The translations under genes were made by a program, and so were the position numbers. This document shows, in pieces, positions 11,344 through 25,000 of a stretch of 64,000 nucleotides of DNA. This stretch comes from Archilochus colubris (Eukaryota > Chordata > Aves > Apodiformes > Trochilidae). Below the pieces are notes generated by a model. The model saw only the letters and a list, made by a program, of their open reading frames with translations, did not search any database and was not told where the DNA came from. The stretch's first letter is position 1; every line of letters begins with the position of its first letter. The stretch lies in the NCBI GenBank assembly GCA_023079485.1, contig CM041091.1, positions 32,634,146-32,698,145 of the forward strand, written 5' to 3'.

Positions 11344-14300
11344 AGTCCTAGCAACCAGCATCATCTCTTGGGCATGGATGGTGAGGAAGGGCTGCATCTG
11401 CTCCTCCAACCTCAATATCCCCCAAAACACAGAGATCTGAAAATGATTTAGCACTTGAGACCTAAGCAGAACACCTTTAGGTATTTGGGACTTTTTCAGA
11501 AGGAAGCAACAAGTAGAAAAACAAATACATGTCCAGAGTCAACACTTCATGACCCGAACCAATACATAAATGACACATTTTATGAGCATGGCCTGCATAT
11601 AAACATCCACCTCAAAAATAATCCTCTGCAGCACTGAATCAGAAGAGTGAGGAGGTTGGTGGGGAGATCAGAGAGCTTACTGGTAGAAAGAAGAGATGAG
11701 AGGGAGCTCTCAAGAAAGGAGGGCCTAAAGAAAGAGAAATTCCCCTTGAAAAGCACAAACACACACCTGGCTCTGCTGGTTTATCTGTTCTTTGTTTTCC
11801 TGGCAGTCCACAGCTCTTGTGCATGAAAACACAGCTATTTGTTTTTGCAATGTGGGAATTATTGGTGTTTGAGAAGTAGTCAGCTTTTCACAGGGTATTA
11901 TTTTAGAGGCATTGTAATTCTAGAAAAATGAAGAGCTTATTTTCCACTGAAGACACAAAGCTGACACCTTTGGTATTATATTTTTCATACCCAGGTCCAC
12001 TTTGGGGAGGCATTTTCTTCTCAAGCTGGTTTCAGCCAGCCCAGCCCTCCTTTTGCATCCACATTTCTGCTGCCTACACATCTGTGGGTACAATGCAAGC
12101 TCAGCCAGACCAACTTTTCCAACTTCAGCTCCAACAAACTCCTCCATGGCCCTGGAACTTCCAGAGCCACGGGGATGTTTTGCATTAACATGATGAAATA
12201 TCTGGGTGACTGCAGGGCCCGTTGCAAGCAGCCAATTTGGAATTTCTGGTTGGTAGCACACCAAGTGAGCACAAGGTTCAGGAGTTGGCCACCACACACC
12301 ACGTTTCACAATGAATTTGGGCTGTTTTTCTAACCCAGCTGTCTTGTTGAAAAACCAATGCAACCCCCTAAGGTATACAAATAATTAATTTCAACTCAAG
12401 CTCTAAAGCTGGAGCTCCCCAACTTTCTTTCCTGGTTGTGACCTCATTTTACAGACCAGTAACTCCAGGCTACCCCAAACAGCAGAATAAATATCAGATA
12501 AAATGAAATTTCTGTCAAGCTCACACCCTGGCTCATAATTTTCCCCAACCTCATTTCAAGGCCATCACTCCACTTTAGGATCTGACAGAGTCATCACACA
12601 AATGATGTTTGAAACTCAGACCCACTCATGGAGCCACCAGCAACTCCAAGGTCACAGATGGGAGAACAACACCCAAAATTCATGGCTGTGGAGCCACAGG
12701 TACCACCTCTGCCCATCCTTTGGGGTCCTGGCCTTACCTAACAGACCTCTTGACTCTTGGCTGCACAAAGGATGCATCAAAACAATAAAACTCATTTACC
12801 CCACGGGTCCAATGATGCCCATGGGGTTTTGGCTGCCAACACCCAAACACACCTTGCAGCCCAGCTTCCCTCAGATGCAGAAATGAAATTGTGGATGTCA
12901 CTTAGCAGCACCATAAATTAACTCCCTTCAAATTACCTCCCTTGGTATTTTTTATTGCTGGAAGACAAATCTAAGCTCTGGGGGAACTCCAGTGCTTTTT
13001 GCACACTGCTGAGGATGCAGTCAGTGTTACAGGCATAAATTATGAAGTAAAGTGACCTGCTACCACTATGTAAATCTGGTAGCAGGAGCTAAGATTAGAA
13101 CTGAGGCATTTTCAGATCTGACCCTACATGATTATAGGCTTGCAGCCAACTGTACAAATGGGACCTTTCTAAGCTGTCTATCAGAGACTAGAAAGGGGAA
13201 AACAAACAACCAGAATCACTTCAGAAACATGAACCTCCTTGCCTCTGGCCCCAAGTTCATGGTTTTTGCATCATTCCTGATGTTGGCCACTTAAAACCAG
13301 AAAGTTCATGTAGAAGAGAGGGGACAGAGCAAGACAGATCCTGGAGACAGATGTGGGGTTTTCTGCCATCTGCCATCTTTCTGACATGTATTTTAAGAGA
13401 TGAGAAATCCCCCAAATGGTCCAACTGGCAGGTTGGATTGTGAGCTAGGGCAGTGTGGCCTTAAGGCCTCTGAAGCAATATTCCCTCTGTGCACACACTG
13501 CTTCCCAGGTTCAAATCCTCAACTTTAAACATGAGAATATTCCCAGGCATGGGAAAAAAACCAAGGGTGAAAATTTAATCCTTTGGCTCCTTGTTGCCTT
13601 TAAAATTAATTGCCACATAAAACTGCTGATTCCTACCAAACGAAGCTGTACAATTTATCAGCTCAAGGATAAAGCAAACTCACTGGTGGTTTAAATACAT
13701 GACCTGAGTTATTACTAAATTTTGCCCCAGCGACAGTTTTATGGATAACGTAGGTTTTATAAATTCATTAGGAGGGGACCAACTTTCAAAGTAAACAAAG
13801 ACATTAAACAAACATGGCAATACTGTGTTTACATGCAAAATAGATTTCCCTTTCCTCTCCAAAGCCACCCTGGGATACATGGGAGGAAAAAATATAAAAG
13901 CTGCTCTGCTGCAACACTTCATGAAGGGAAAACGCTGCCCGAGTCGGTGAGGGATGAGCTCAAACCTCAATTTCTTCCCTGCTGCTGACCTAATCCAAGA
14001 GCAGGTCACTCATCATCCTTCTGATTCAGCCTCTTAAATGCTTGAAGCATCATTTCCATACCACAAAAGGAGACTGGACCTGCTCCAGAGCCCTTTGCAG
14101 TCCGTGGCATCTTTCCATTGATTTCAGCGGGCTTTAAATCACCGGGATGATGGTGTTTAATTAAAGGGATGCTCTCATCTGGAATCCACTCCATTTCAAC
14201 CCAAGTTGAAGCTGGTTTTGAGACCAGAGTCCCCCTGCCCTTTTCCTGTTGATTAAATGTTTCCCCTCCCAAGTGATACAGGAAATACCTGCCAAGCTGA

Positions 14301-17300
14301 CACAGGACCTGAACACATGGGAGAAAGAGAAAAATCGCAGCTGCATGACTTGCTGTCAAAGCAAAGGAGATGCTAAAAAAACAAAAAAAGAGAGGAAAAA
14401 CCTTTTTTTGGCCTTTCTTACAACTTGCAACAAGAGATGTTAAAAGCAATTTCAGAAGGAAGTACAGATTGCAAGCTGATACTGCTTCTCCTGCAAGAAA
14501 ACTTGCAGTGGAAGTTGTTTCAACCTATACTTGCTGGAAGAAATGAATAACATTGCCCTAAAAAAAAAAAAAGAAGAGCTTGTAAGAAAAAAATCTGTTT
14601 TTCTCCACTCTTGCATTCTGTTTATTCTGTGTATTTATCACCAGTATGTGTAGAGGCAGTCTCACTCTTTCCCTCGTGCAGGCAGTGAGTTAGTCACACT
14701 TTCCCCTGTTGTGTAGCTCCTTTAGTCAGCAGCAGGGAAGTGATAAAAATGAAAAAAAAAACCTAAACAAACCCAGGAAAACACAATTGTGAAAAAAACA
14801 CAAATTAGCAGGAGGTCGTTGTAGGCAAATGTAATATTCCCATTGATTTTGCTTGCTTTAATTTAGGAGGTTGCAATCTGGTAAGGAGCTCCATGCACAC
14901 AGCTTTTCCTCTGGAGGAGAAGAGAGGGAGGAGAAGGGCAGAAAGATGGATCCCACAACCCTATAGATGTGGGAAAACCCTGGTGCAGAGGTCCTGGCCT
15001 TGCCCTCCTGCAAACAGAGCAGTCTATGAATGATGAGGAAAGGTCTCTGAGCCCCAGCACCTCCTTCCCTGGCAGGGTGAGCCAGGGAAAACCCCTTGGT
15101 CCTTCCTCTTCCAGGCTCCTGCTCCCCGTACTCATGCTGGGAGCAGGAGGCAGGAGAAGAGGACCCAACCTTCACACAACACTTGGCAAAACCCCTCTGC
15201 ACAGCACCTGAACTGAAACAGAACATCATGAGAATCTCCTTCACCAGGTGTGGCCAAAAATGCTTGTTAGCTTTCAGAAACTGAGAGAAGTTGCTACCAG
15301 AGAATAGTTTTCTTTAGGAACCAGAATAAGTCACAGCTTCCAGCCCCAGCAGTGCCTTCACTTATGCTCACCAGGTGTTAAATAATCAGCCTGCAGCAGG
15401 AACAGCCCCAGTTTTGTGACCAGTGTAATGTCATTATGCACAGTTGCTTTGTTCTTGGGGGTCTACTTATTTAAAATGCATTAAAGGAATAAATCACTGT
15501 TGATTGTCCCATCCTCCTTCCCTTTTAAGCTAGGCTGGGGCAATAAATCTATTTAAAAAGTGACTCCTGTTTTAAATAAAACCAGTAAAAGCTGTAACAA
15601 TGGGAGGCTCCCAAACTTCATTTCCAAAGTCACAGTTTTGCTCCTTTTCCATTCTATTATTTGCTACCATACATACATGAAATGGCCAGGATACCAAATG
15701 ACCCCAACACATCTTTACAAAATTATCACCCTAAACCATCTGGAACCACAGTGCTCTGGCAGCTGAATGGTTTTCCAGCCTTGGGACTTACCCTTAGCTG
15801 TTAACAAATGGATTGATCACAGGCAGAGCTGAGGAAGGCTGAGCCTTTCCATTTATTGGTCACAAATCTGCACCCACTGCCTTCTACACAACGTGGCAAA
15901 CCCCAGGTAGGATGCTGAGTTTCAGGTCCTGGAGTTATTCACAGTGAATAACCAGAACTTGTTCCAGCACTGCAGAGAAGCTGCCCGTGGTGGCCAGGGT
16001 TTCCCACAGCATGCAGGGTGAATATCAACAATTCTACCAAAATCTACCAAAGGGAAGCAAGGACCCATTCACAGGCATTGGGAGCTGAACCCTTCACCTT
16101 CATTACAGCTTCATCAACCCACGAGTGTGTGTGCATGGCCCCTACAAACTGGAGCTGATGTTTCAAGGTGAGGGAAGAAAGTGGGGGTGAAGCTGTTCTG
16201 CCTCCACTGCACTTTAGAGAGCAGCCCAGGGAATAAATTCATCCCTGATCCAGGGCTGCCCACACCATCCCCTCTGCTCCCCAGCTCCAAACACATTACC
16301 AGCCCTGCGAGGGCAAGGATTGGGCTTAAATCATCATCAAATGGTATCCCAGTTCCACAAAAACCAAACCAAACCAAACATGAGGTACTCCCAACAGAGT
16401 CCTCAGCCAGCTGGGGTTTGGAAATGATTCAGCCTACACTCCCTTCCCACCCCAAACAGTCCTGACCTCCTTTCTAGGAAAGCCCTAAGTCACCAGCAAC
16501 ATGATCTGAAATAAAAACACTTAGGAACCACCTTGTGCTGATAATTCCTTCTCAGATCCTTTTTTTTCCTGCTCTGGTGTTAGTCATCAACCTCCAGAAG
16601 TACACAGCACCGAGTGCCTTCAGCCTGGCCAGGCACTTGTGTCAAATACTGAAAGAAAAGAAAGCCAACAAGAGGCTCCTGTGAGCATTTCTGTCCCTGA
16701 CACAAATCTTAATTCTCTAAGGATCGTCTCACATGCCAGTGGGAAGCTCAGCAAGGGATGAGATTTTTAATCTAATCTGCTTTCAAAATAATTTTGTTGG
16801 CATTGATTGGGCTGAATTGTATCCACAGGAAAGAATTTTAAGTCAGAGCAAATACATAGATGAGCCTGACTAGTAAGTGCCTCTTGCCATTGCTGATAGC
16901 TGATAATAACAAAGAACAAACACCTTAATATTAATATTAGGTAAAATTACCTGGTCTCAGGAGCTAGCACACAGCTGTGTTGTTAAAAACTATTCCAACA
17001 TCTACAATATTAAGCAAAATTCTCAAAAGCTGCCCAGATTAAAAATTCCTTTGCTTGACTCTACTCCTCTACCCCCAGAAAACAACCCTAAAACCTCAGC
17101 TGTCTGGAAGCCCAGCTGTTTCCTGGCTTTTCTATGCAAATTGTTCTCCCTGGAGTTTATTATTGTGCATGGATATGTCTCTTAAAACGTCCACAAGTTT
17201 GAATTAGGGGCCCTACTTCCATCAAAGGGAATTCTTGTAAAATAAGCTTCATTCTCACAGTATCTGACACGGAATTATTATCCCATAACTCATGGGTGTC

Positions 17301-19114
17301 CAAGGGGTTCTGTACTAAGCACAGCCCTGAAAAAGTCCCAGAGGGAAAAGCACGTGAAAGGACACAAAGAGTTGCTCAAATGTAAACCTGCAAAGCAAGG
17401 AATTTCACATCTCTTTGCCAACCCATAAAGCACTCCCCATGTCTCTAAGTGAGGACATGCCTCTTGCCTGACTTCTGGATTTCTACCTCTCAGGATTAAC
17501 CAAACACCGATTGCATTGCTGTGCAATTAGACTAAATTAAAACTTACCTTAAAGCAGGGAACATTTTCTTTTCCATTCCAATCAAAATAATTTACTTAAG
17601 TCTCAGTTTAATATTGGCATTACCCTCCAGCACGATGAATTTGCCACCATTTCTGTATGACAGCAGGAAATCCAGACAGCAAAAGTTACCCTGGTAGCTG
17701 CTCAGAGAGCTCACAGACCATTAGCACAAAGCATCACGAGAACTCTGCTGCTGGTTTTCACTCCTGCTCTCTCTCCACTTTCTCACCAGGTTCCTGGCTT
17801 CCTTGCATCACACTGAACACACAACCCCCCCACCCCCAAATAGTAAAAAGTTGCCCAAGTTATTTTTTCTCCTCCACTAAATCTGCTATGAAACTGCTTC
17901 AGCTGAAGCATCCACACCACACCTGGTTCCCAACCACTCAGCCTCACTCATCCCCCAATTTTTTGGCATTGGCTTGAGTTTGGTTTCCAACCCGTGGACA
18001 TTGTACAAAACTCCTGACACCTAGAAACACCTACAGTCCTAGAAGATTGTTTTAAAAGACTGCAGATCCTCTAAAAAGACCAAAGATTTTTGTGACTGTG
18101 CCTATTCAGCTCAACCTCCTAAGCACTTACTATCACTCCTCTTCTTGGGATAGCCAAGGCTGCACTCTATTTCCAAATACATACAATCCTGTATCATCAG
18201 CATTGAAACATTCTAATTCACCCTGTTTATCAAATTCCAGCCTTAGGCCAAAGTATTTTTATGATCAAACCAGAAATACCATTAGAACCAGAACAAGTGC
18301 TGCCCTCACTCACTCACACACTGCTGCAGTGCCAGGCTTTGCTTATGTGGGGCAGACATTGGAGTTTCTGACCCAAATACTGTCCTGGGCTGCAGAACCA
18401 AGCTCAGGTTATGTTGATGGATTCGCAAATGTGTGGCCAGCATCTGAGAGCAGGGTCTGCCCCGTGCTATTTAGTAACTAAATGATAGTCTGTGATAATA
18501 AAATATTTATTAAGCTCCACACAATACTGCAATTGAACTGATGCACTTCCTCCCCTATCCATCAGAGTACACTGGAAGCTCTCTTTAACTTCTGCTTGTG
18601 AAGTCTCAGATTACACATCTTTATTTTCCTTACAGATTTTCCTAGAGGGTTGTGTATCTACAAGGAACCACTCAACATCTTACCCAGAAATGAGGAGTTG
18701 TTTTTTTTTTTTTGTCTCTGTTTCCTTAATTTCTCTGGAAAAAACCATCCCTGGCAGAATATCCAGAATCAATTTCCTCAACAAAACCAGAAACCCACAA
18801 AATACACTGAACAGAGGAAAAAGCCACATTGCACTTAGTGACCTGGTGCTGTACCAAAAGAACACATGATGTGGCAGGAGAGGGAAAGAACCAAAGCCTC
18901 ATTTGTGGTGATGCATTAATCCTGCACAGACCACGGACACCCCTTCCTCCTCCTCTCAACCAATCTGTGGTGATAACTCCTGATCCAGGGCTCTCAGAAA
19001 CACTTTGATAAACTGGAAACCTGCTTGAAATGGCTGTAATTCCTGCTGCTACCCATCAGGCAGAGCCAATGATCCAAAGAGGCAGCACCAGCCAGATCCT
19101 CAGCTCAGGTCCCT
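11344..19114. other. Long stretch with no recognised gene or repeat
   Basis: Only short homopolymers are seen (for example about 14561-14572 and 18699-18712). The longest open frames are about 147 codons on the minus strand (11920-12363 and 14006-14449) and about 129 codons on the plus strand (18092-18481); none shows a known domain, signal sequence or clear splice framing. The stretch is AT-moderate throughout and reads as intergenic or intronic sequence. Confidence 0.4.
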
Positions 19115-19616
19115 GGGAATTGTACAGTTCTGGAGCCCCCATCACAAGCAGAAGATGGAGCTGCTGGAGCAAGTCCAGAGGAAGCCATGGAGATGCTGGA
19201 AGGGCTGGAGCAGCTCTGGAGCCAGGCTGAGAGTTGGGGTTGTTCAGCCTGGAGATGAGAAAGGTGCAGACAGACCTCAGAGCACCTTCCAGTGCTTGAA
19301 GGGGCTCCAGAAAAGCTGGGGAGGGACGTGGGACAAGGGCCTGGGACTTCTGACTAAGTCAAGCAGGAAAAGGGGAGATTTAGATTGGCCAGAAGGAAGA
19401 AATTCTTTGGTGTGAGGGTGCTGAGCCCCTGGCCCAGGTTTCCCAGAGAAGCTGTGGCTGCCCCATCCCTGGCAGTGTCTCAGCCCAGGTTGGATGGGGC
19501 TTGGAGCACCCTGGGCTGTGGGAGGTGTCCCTGACCATGGCAGGGGGGTGGCACTGGATAGATGAACTTTAAGGTCCCTTCCAACCCAACCCAGACCGGG
19601 ATTCTGTGATTCTCTG
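19115..19616 (+). mobile_element. CR1 LINE fragment, 3' end, plus strand
   Basis: The sequence follows the CR1 3' region in order: GAGCTGCTGGAGCAAGTCC near 19158, GGTTGTTCAGCCTGGAGATG near 19237, GAGATTTAGATTGG near 19374, then CCTGACCATGGCAGG near 19530, GGTCCCTTCCAACCCAACC near 19573, ending ATTCTGTGATTCTCTG. CR1 is the main LINE of birds and is usually truncated at the 5' end, as here. The ORF2 tail is broken by frame changes. This copy shares variant phrases (GAGCACCCTGGGCTG) with the copies at 28.9, 39.1 and 44.3 kb, suggesting one subfamily. It is not capable of movement. Confidence 0.95.
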
Positions 19617-20002
19617 ACCAGGCAAGTGAAACACCAAAGGTTGCTCACCAAAGAGCTTGGTGTCTTTCAAGTCAGGGCCCTTGCTGACAATCCCTGTAGC
19701 AGCAGGTGGCCTGGAGATGCTGGGAGGTGAAGAATCACTCCCTGCCCTCCCTCAGTGGGGATGTTACTGTTGGCACCAAAACAGAGAGACCTGCAGTGGA
19801 TGTAAGGAATTGCAATGGAAAAAACCAGGAAATAAAATGTAAAAAGTGTATTGTGAGGAAGTGATTGAAGGAAGTAGCAGAGCCCTTAACAAATTGGTTA
19901 TTTGGTTAGCTGATGCAGAAGTGGAACAGGAAACTCATTCAATATGCTGCAGACTTCCCTTACACTATTATTTTCTGGGGGTTTTCTTACTTCTTCCCCC
20001 CC
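19617..20002. other. Unique sequence, no feature seen
   Basis: Sequence between the CR1 copy and the AT/CA microsatellite. No exon, CpG cluster or further repeat recognised. Confidence 0.4.
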
Positions 20003-20086
20003 ATTAATATATATATATATATATATGGACACACACACATATATATGTGTATATATATATACACACACATATATATACACACATAT
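20003..20086 (+). repeat. Compound (AT)n/(CA)n microsatellite
   Basis: Alternating AT runs (20007-20026, 20038-20046, 20050-20061) are mixed with CA/AC runs (20030-20039, 20061-20069, 20077-20082) and a short TGTG. The complementary CA and TG parts and the self-complementary AT parts give several possible hairpins. Tyr/Ile/His-rich open frames on both strands are translations of the repeat. Such loci are commonly length-polymorphic. Confidence 0.95.
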
Positions 20087-21482
20087 CCCAAAAAGCAAAA
20101 TATTACTGGTCAAGATAGTAATTGAAGCTTACAAGATTCCAATTAAGAAGATCTGACCATTATTAGAGCTGGACTAGAGACAGGCTTGGGAATCAAAGAA
20201 TAAAATCAGACCAGTCAACAAGAAAAGGCTCTCTTCAGAAACCATTTGGTTGCCAGCAGTTCTTGATTTGTTGAAAAATACCCCATCCCAACAGGTAATA
20301 CCATTACACTCATATAAACCTTTATGAACACGTTACTGCTCTGTGCCTTACGGGATGTGGCTGCTCGCCAGTAATTTCCCCTTAAATATGAAAATGGATA
20401 TAAAAATCTAACTTTCTGGATAGAATAATGGCACGGGAGATTGATGGCATCTCTCTGCCTAGCAATGACTATTTGAAACACTTTTGGCTGCACTTATAAA
20501 GCTCCAGTGGCCTCCAGAAGTACAGAAACTGCCTGGAGTGTGAGGAGGAAATAAAACTCCTGAGTCACAATGAAGAACTCAAGCAATTCAACCTTTTTCA
20601 AAGAGGTACTGGGTGCAGTTATCACTTCTGCAATGACACCAGCACACAGCCCTGTGTTTAGAGAAGGAAGGAGGAAACACTCTGAATTTCCATAAATGAA
20701 ACATCTGCTGCTGAGATGGCACTGGGGGTACCGGAGGTGCCAGGATTGAAGGGAAATAGAGCTCTGGTTACCAGAAAAAGTCAAGTTCTCCAAGGTGTCA
20801 TAGGGAACAAAACTCCCCCACTGTGTCATTGCATCATGAGTGGGCAGTAAGAATATGGCAAAAGGCAGAAAAGAAAGACAAAAGGGATTTATGCCAGGAG
20901 AAGAAAATAGGAGAAGAAAGGAGAAGCTGAGAGTGAAGCTGAAGGCAGAGTGGATGGAGTCAGAAAAGGCAGAGAAAGGCAGACAAAGCCTCACCCCCAT
21001 CACACCTACTGCAGACTCACACATTTTGGGTTACTTTCATTATTTCTTTGTATTCCGGCAGCATCTGGCATCTGCCACTGAGCCAGGCTGTGCCAAGCAC
21101 GAATCAAGACCTTTCTGCTCATGAGCAAAATCACACAAAAGGGGGAAGAAAAAAAAGAAAAAAACAGACCAAAAAACCCCACAACAGAGTGAGGGACCTC
21201 ACCAGTCCTGGCTGGGGGGGCCAGGAGCTGCAACAGCAACAGAACCCACCTGCTTTGCACCCAGCCACTCTTCTGGTCATGCAGGGAGTACACAAGGTAA
21301 CTGTTTGTTTTTTTTTTCTTTCAAGTGTTTTTTTAAAGCTCCCAGGTACATCTGTCCCTCAGGTGGGTTTGTCAGGAGCATTCTTTGCATTTGCCACTGT
21401 AAGAAACCAGGATAGTTTCCCTGTATTTCCCCCCAGTGCCCCAAGAACTCAGCTATTACTTCATGCATCACAAGTCACCTGG
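20087..21482. other. Unique sequence; two long but unconvincing open frames
   Basis: A minus-strand frame of 176 codons (20494-21024) and a plus-strand frame of 189 codons (21048-21617, ending inside the minisatellite) occur here. Neither shows a recognisable domain, and the first has a long Ser/Phe/Leu-rich stretch opposite a purine-rich segment (20840-20990). Both are treated as chance frames. Confidence 0.4.
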
Positions 21483-21609
21483 GAACCTACAGAATGCTGC
21501 AAGGAACCTACAGAGAAGCTGCAAGGAACCTACAGAATGCTGCAAAGAACCTACAGAATGCTGCAAGGAACCTACAGAATGCTGCAAGGAACCTACAGAA
21601 TGCTGCAAG
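21483..21609 (+). repeat. 21-bp minisatellite, six units
   Basis: The unit is GAACCTACAGAATGCTGCAA plus one G. Units lie at 21483-21503, 21504-21525 (22 bp, variant with GAGAAG), 21526-21546 (ending AAA), 21547-21567, 21568-21588 and 21589-21609, followed by a decaying GAAGCTGATT. Units 4, 5 and 6 are identical to each other and to unit 1, which implies recent expansion. The 21-bp period is a multiple of three, so the array translates as a seven-residue repeat (CCKEPTE on the plus strand, LQHSVGS on the minus strand), but the 22-bp second unit shifts the frame and there is no evidence of translation. There are no variable spacers, so it is not a CRISPR array. Confidence 0.97.
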
Positions 21610-24600
21610 GAAGCTGATTGAAGGGCACAGCCCAACTTTAACAGGCAGCAGCTACCACTGAGAGGCAAGCAGGTCCTCCCAAGCATCCATGTGCACTGCT
21701 ACCCAGGTCTACATCTGATATTTAAGGTCCTTTCATTCATCTCAGGCTACAACAGTCCTGGTGCTGAGGCCCCCAGGCTCACCCTTAGACTCTCTTGTAC
21801 CCTCCAGGCTCTGTAGTTTCAATTAACTTGTGACCATAAAAAGCCAGGAGAGTATTTCTCTTGTATTGTACCACAGAGCTCTGCAGAACTAATTATTTTG
21901 CAAATGGAGCTCTAAATCATTAACAAAAAAATGTTGATTATAGCATCTGCAATCATTATTTGGCCCATTACTTAAAAAGCTGGATGCAAGAAATAGGATG
22001 GGGAATAGCTGGTATTGCACTCAAGAATATGGGATGTCAGAAAATGAGCACTGCCTGTAACTGTTACACTTGGGCTCTAGGAGTACTTTGAAATCAGACC
22101 ACTACAATAAGTCCTTTATCCCCAAGCACTTAAAAAAACAGCCAGATATCATTAAAAGAATGAAAACACTGTGGTATTATTCTCCCAGGCCTTTTGTCTT
22201 TTCTTCGTATTCTCTGGAACAATCATAAACTTACATTTTTACATTTTCCCATTAGATTTCTTAGCTTAATATTTTAACAGAGTCAAAATACCACAACCTG
22301 AAATGGGGATGACTTTTCATTTTTTTTTTCCTTCCACCCTGGCTGCCAGTTCTGAGAGTTTCCTTTCCAATGGCAGGAACACATCCCACTGCTTCCCCTC
22401 CTCTGGGCAGCACACACCAGTCCCACCACCACCTCCAGAAGAGGAATTTATAGCAGGATACCCTTTGCACATGGCCTCTCCAAAGCCATCTTTGCACCAG
22501 AGAGCAAAGTCAAGCCTTGAAAGCACCACTCAAGGAGAACATCATTGCCTTGCCCTCCCGAGAGCTGAGCAGAGCACTCCTGCTGCAGTTTTGTTGAACC
22601 CAGATGTTTATTTTCCATCCTGGGAAAGTGAGTGGACCTCCCAGGCTTTGGCAGGAACTTTGATCTAAACCCTACATCCATGTGCTGAAGCAATGGACCA
22701 TTGGGAGCTGCCACCCTCACTAGGAGATGGGGACAGGGGTCATTTATCCCTGGCTATCTATCTGCTGCAGCACACACAGATGCACCCCACCAAGCCCGAG
22801 AGAATAACCCAGAGCTGATTATCAAAATCACTGAGCTTACAGATCCACCACAAAAACACTGATTTGCAGCTAAAATATCATGAAGGTCTCACTCTCCCAA
22901 GGAAAATGCCCAACAGGAACCCAAGTGTCAGCAGTTGAAAGGGACCTCACTGACTGACTCCTTTGGGCTGGGAAGTTTGAGAAACTTTATTCTTCAGTCG
23001 AATAGAAGTTTTCTTTTAAATTCAACCTAAATTTCTCCTTGTGGTGGCTTGCAGCACAGGTAGCACCTCAGGCTGGATCCCAGGGTGTGCTCTGTGGAGG
23101 CATTAGGAACATCCCTTTCTGATGGACTCATCTTTTCCTCCTGGCTCGCCCTACACCTGTACCTAACCCCCAGCCTTTTAGCAAACACTTCTCCTTTGCC
23201 TCCACATCTCAATTATTTCTTCCTCTCAGAGCTTTTCTCCAGCCTCACGTTCTCACTGTGGCCACACTGTCCCTTCCCTTCTTGCCTGGTCAAGGGTTCC
23301 ATGCTGGCTCCTCTCCAACTCTGCAATCAGTTCACTTAAGAGCCTGGCAAGCTGGGTTATTTTTTTTTTTTCCAAGGCTGTTTTATGGTTTCAAAGCAAT
23401 GAGGAAAAAAAAAAATTACATTTTTCCCAGTATGAAGAATAAAAATCTTATGTTGCAGCAGCTTAGCTTGCCCATAAACAGGACACTTAAAAAAAAGAAA
23501 TACAATAGTGCAAGGCTAGAAGAGTGTATGATGGAGAGGCATGGAAAGGAGAGAGAATGGAAGCACAACTTCTAAATAAAGACACAAAACAAGCCAAAAG
23601 GCAGCAGAAACAATGAACCCCTCTGACCTCTCTGAATTTTTATACAGCATTGCAAAGGAATTAAATCTCACACTTCTTTTCTCAAACCTCTGCCTTCACT
23701 GTGGGTAAAAAAAAGGGGGGAAAAAGGAAGGTCAATGGGAGCCCAACAGGAGCAGGCAGTGCTGTACACTGTGGGGATAAACTGATCACCACTGGGGCTG
23801 TGTGACCAAGCAACCAACCAAAAAATACTTAAAAAAAGAGATGGTCCTTGTGCTAATTAAACCCTTTTATAGAAAAATTGCAACTCCTTGCAATCCCTAA
23901 GCTTAGAGAGGCTCATCCTTGGTTTCCAACTGAGAGGAGCTGGGCCAGGGTGGCCACCAGGACCCCCTGCCCTGTGAGTCAGCTCTTCTCTCAGCAGCAC
24001 TGCTCTTCCTACCTCTGGTGTAGCCATTAGAAGAGCTTTTTTTTTTTTTCCCCTGCAGTTAGTTTATATGCTCCAGCTCATTAACATCTCCTAATACCAG
24101 AACTTGAGGCTAATTAGGCATGGCAATCCTGAGGAACATATTCTCCGTTCATCTTCCCAAAGCAGGATGCTCCTTGGTGGCCCAGCTGTAGCTCCACATG
24201 CTACCACGAGGGTATCACCCTGGAAATAAAAATACTCCAGGATCCCACACATTACACAGCAGGGATCCCGTACTTGTTAGTTGATGGCACAATTTACAGG
24301 CTGTTTTGCTTAAAAACTGGAAGCATCTCTGCCATCAAGGCAGATTCCTGCTCAACAGCCTCAGGGATTTTCCCCAGTAGTTATCAATACACCAGGGATT
24401 TCATAATAAAAGCTACTGACTTGAGAAAGAAGGGGCAAAGTGGTTAGAAAACTTAGAAGACTTAAATAAAAAGCATTTGACAGAGAAATCCTAGTGGGAA
24501 TTTGCTCACTGTGGCTACAAATGCACAGGGATAAGAGGCTATGGGGCCAAGACACACTTGATGCACATGAAGTGCTCCTAGGAGTAGGCTGTCCATCTGA

Positions 24601-25000
24601 ACATCACCCAAGAGTAACATCTGCTACAGCAACAGGTACACAAAGAACACCAAAAGACAAACAACAGGAGCTATGGGCCACACCAACCACTTCTGCAAGC
24701 CCAGCAGCTCATGAAGCCTGGTTTCTATGTCTTCTGGACCACACAGATGCTGACCAAAACTTGTCCAGAACTTGGACTTTTTAAAGCTACCTTTGCTCAC
24801 TGGATACCTGTGTTGCAGGTTTTCCTACAGTGCAAACATTGCTGGGGTTGTTTTCTTCTGCCTGTTTTCAAAGTTCATCACCTGCAAGGCTTTCTCCCTG
24901 TGTCTGCTTAAAATGACTTCAAGGACTCACCAGCTGGGAAGGAAGAACACTGGGTAATTTTCTCTGATCACCATTTCAAATTCCCAGTAGCCTTCATTTA
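21610..25000. other. Unique sequence with one possible old CR1 remnant
   Basis: No gene recognised. Short homopolymers occur at about 22319-22329, 23360-23371 and 24039-24050. The segment around 22938-23060 has words resembling a very old minus-strand CR1 (TTCAACCTAAATTTCTCCTT near 23020), noted but too weak to annotate as a separate element. Confidence 0.4.

Noticed and set aside
14006..14449. 147-codon minus-strand frame with a plausible globular-looking C-terminus
   Set aside because: No recognised family, no clear splice acceptor or promoter, and a length expected by chance in a window this size. A codon-conservation test would decide.
20494..21024. 176-codon minus-strand frame
   Set aside because: Low-complexity Ser/Phe/Leu stretch opposite purine-rich DNA, no family recognised.
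21483..21609. CRISPR-like regular repeats
   Set aside because: Units are directly adjacent with no spacers, in a vertebrate genome; this is a minisatellite.
21048..21617. 189-codon plus-strand frame, longest in the window
   Set aside because: Its last part is the translated minisatellite and the rest has no recognised domain.
22938..23060. Possible ancient minus-strand CR1 fragment (TTCAACCTAAATTTCTCC words)
   Set aside because: Similarity limited to about 25 bases and no flanking CR1 order; alignment to CR1 consensuses would be needed.
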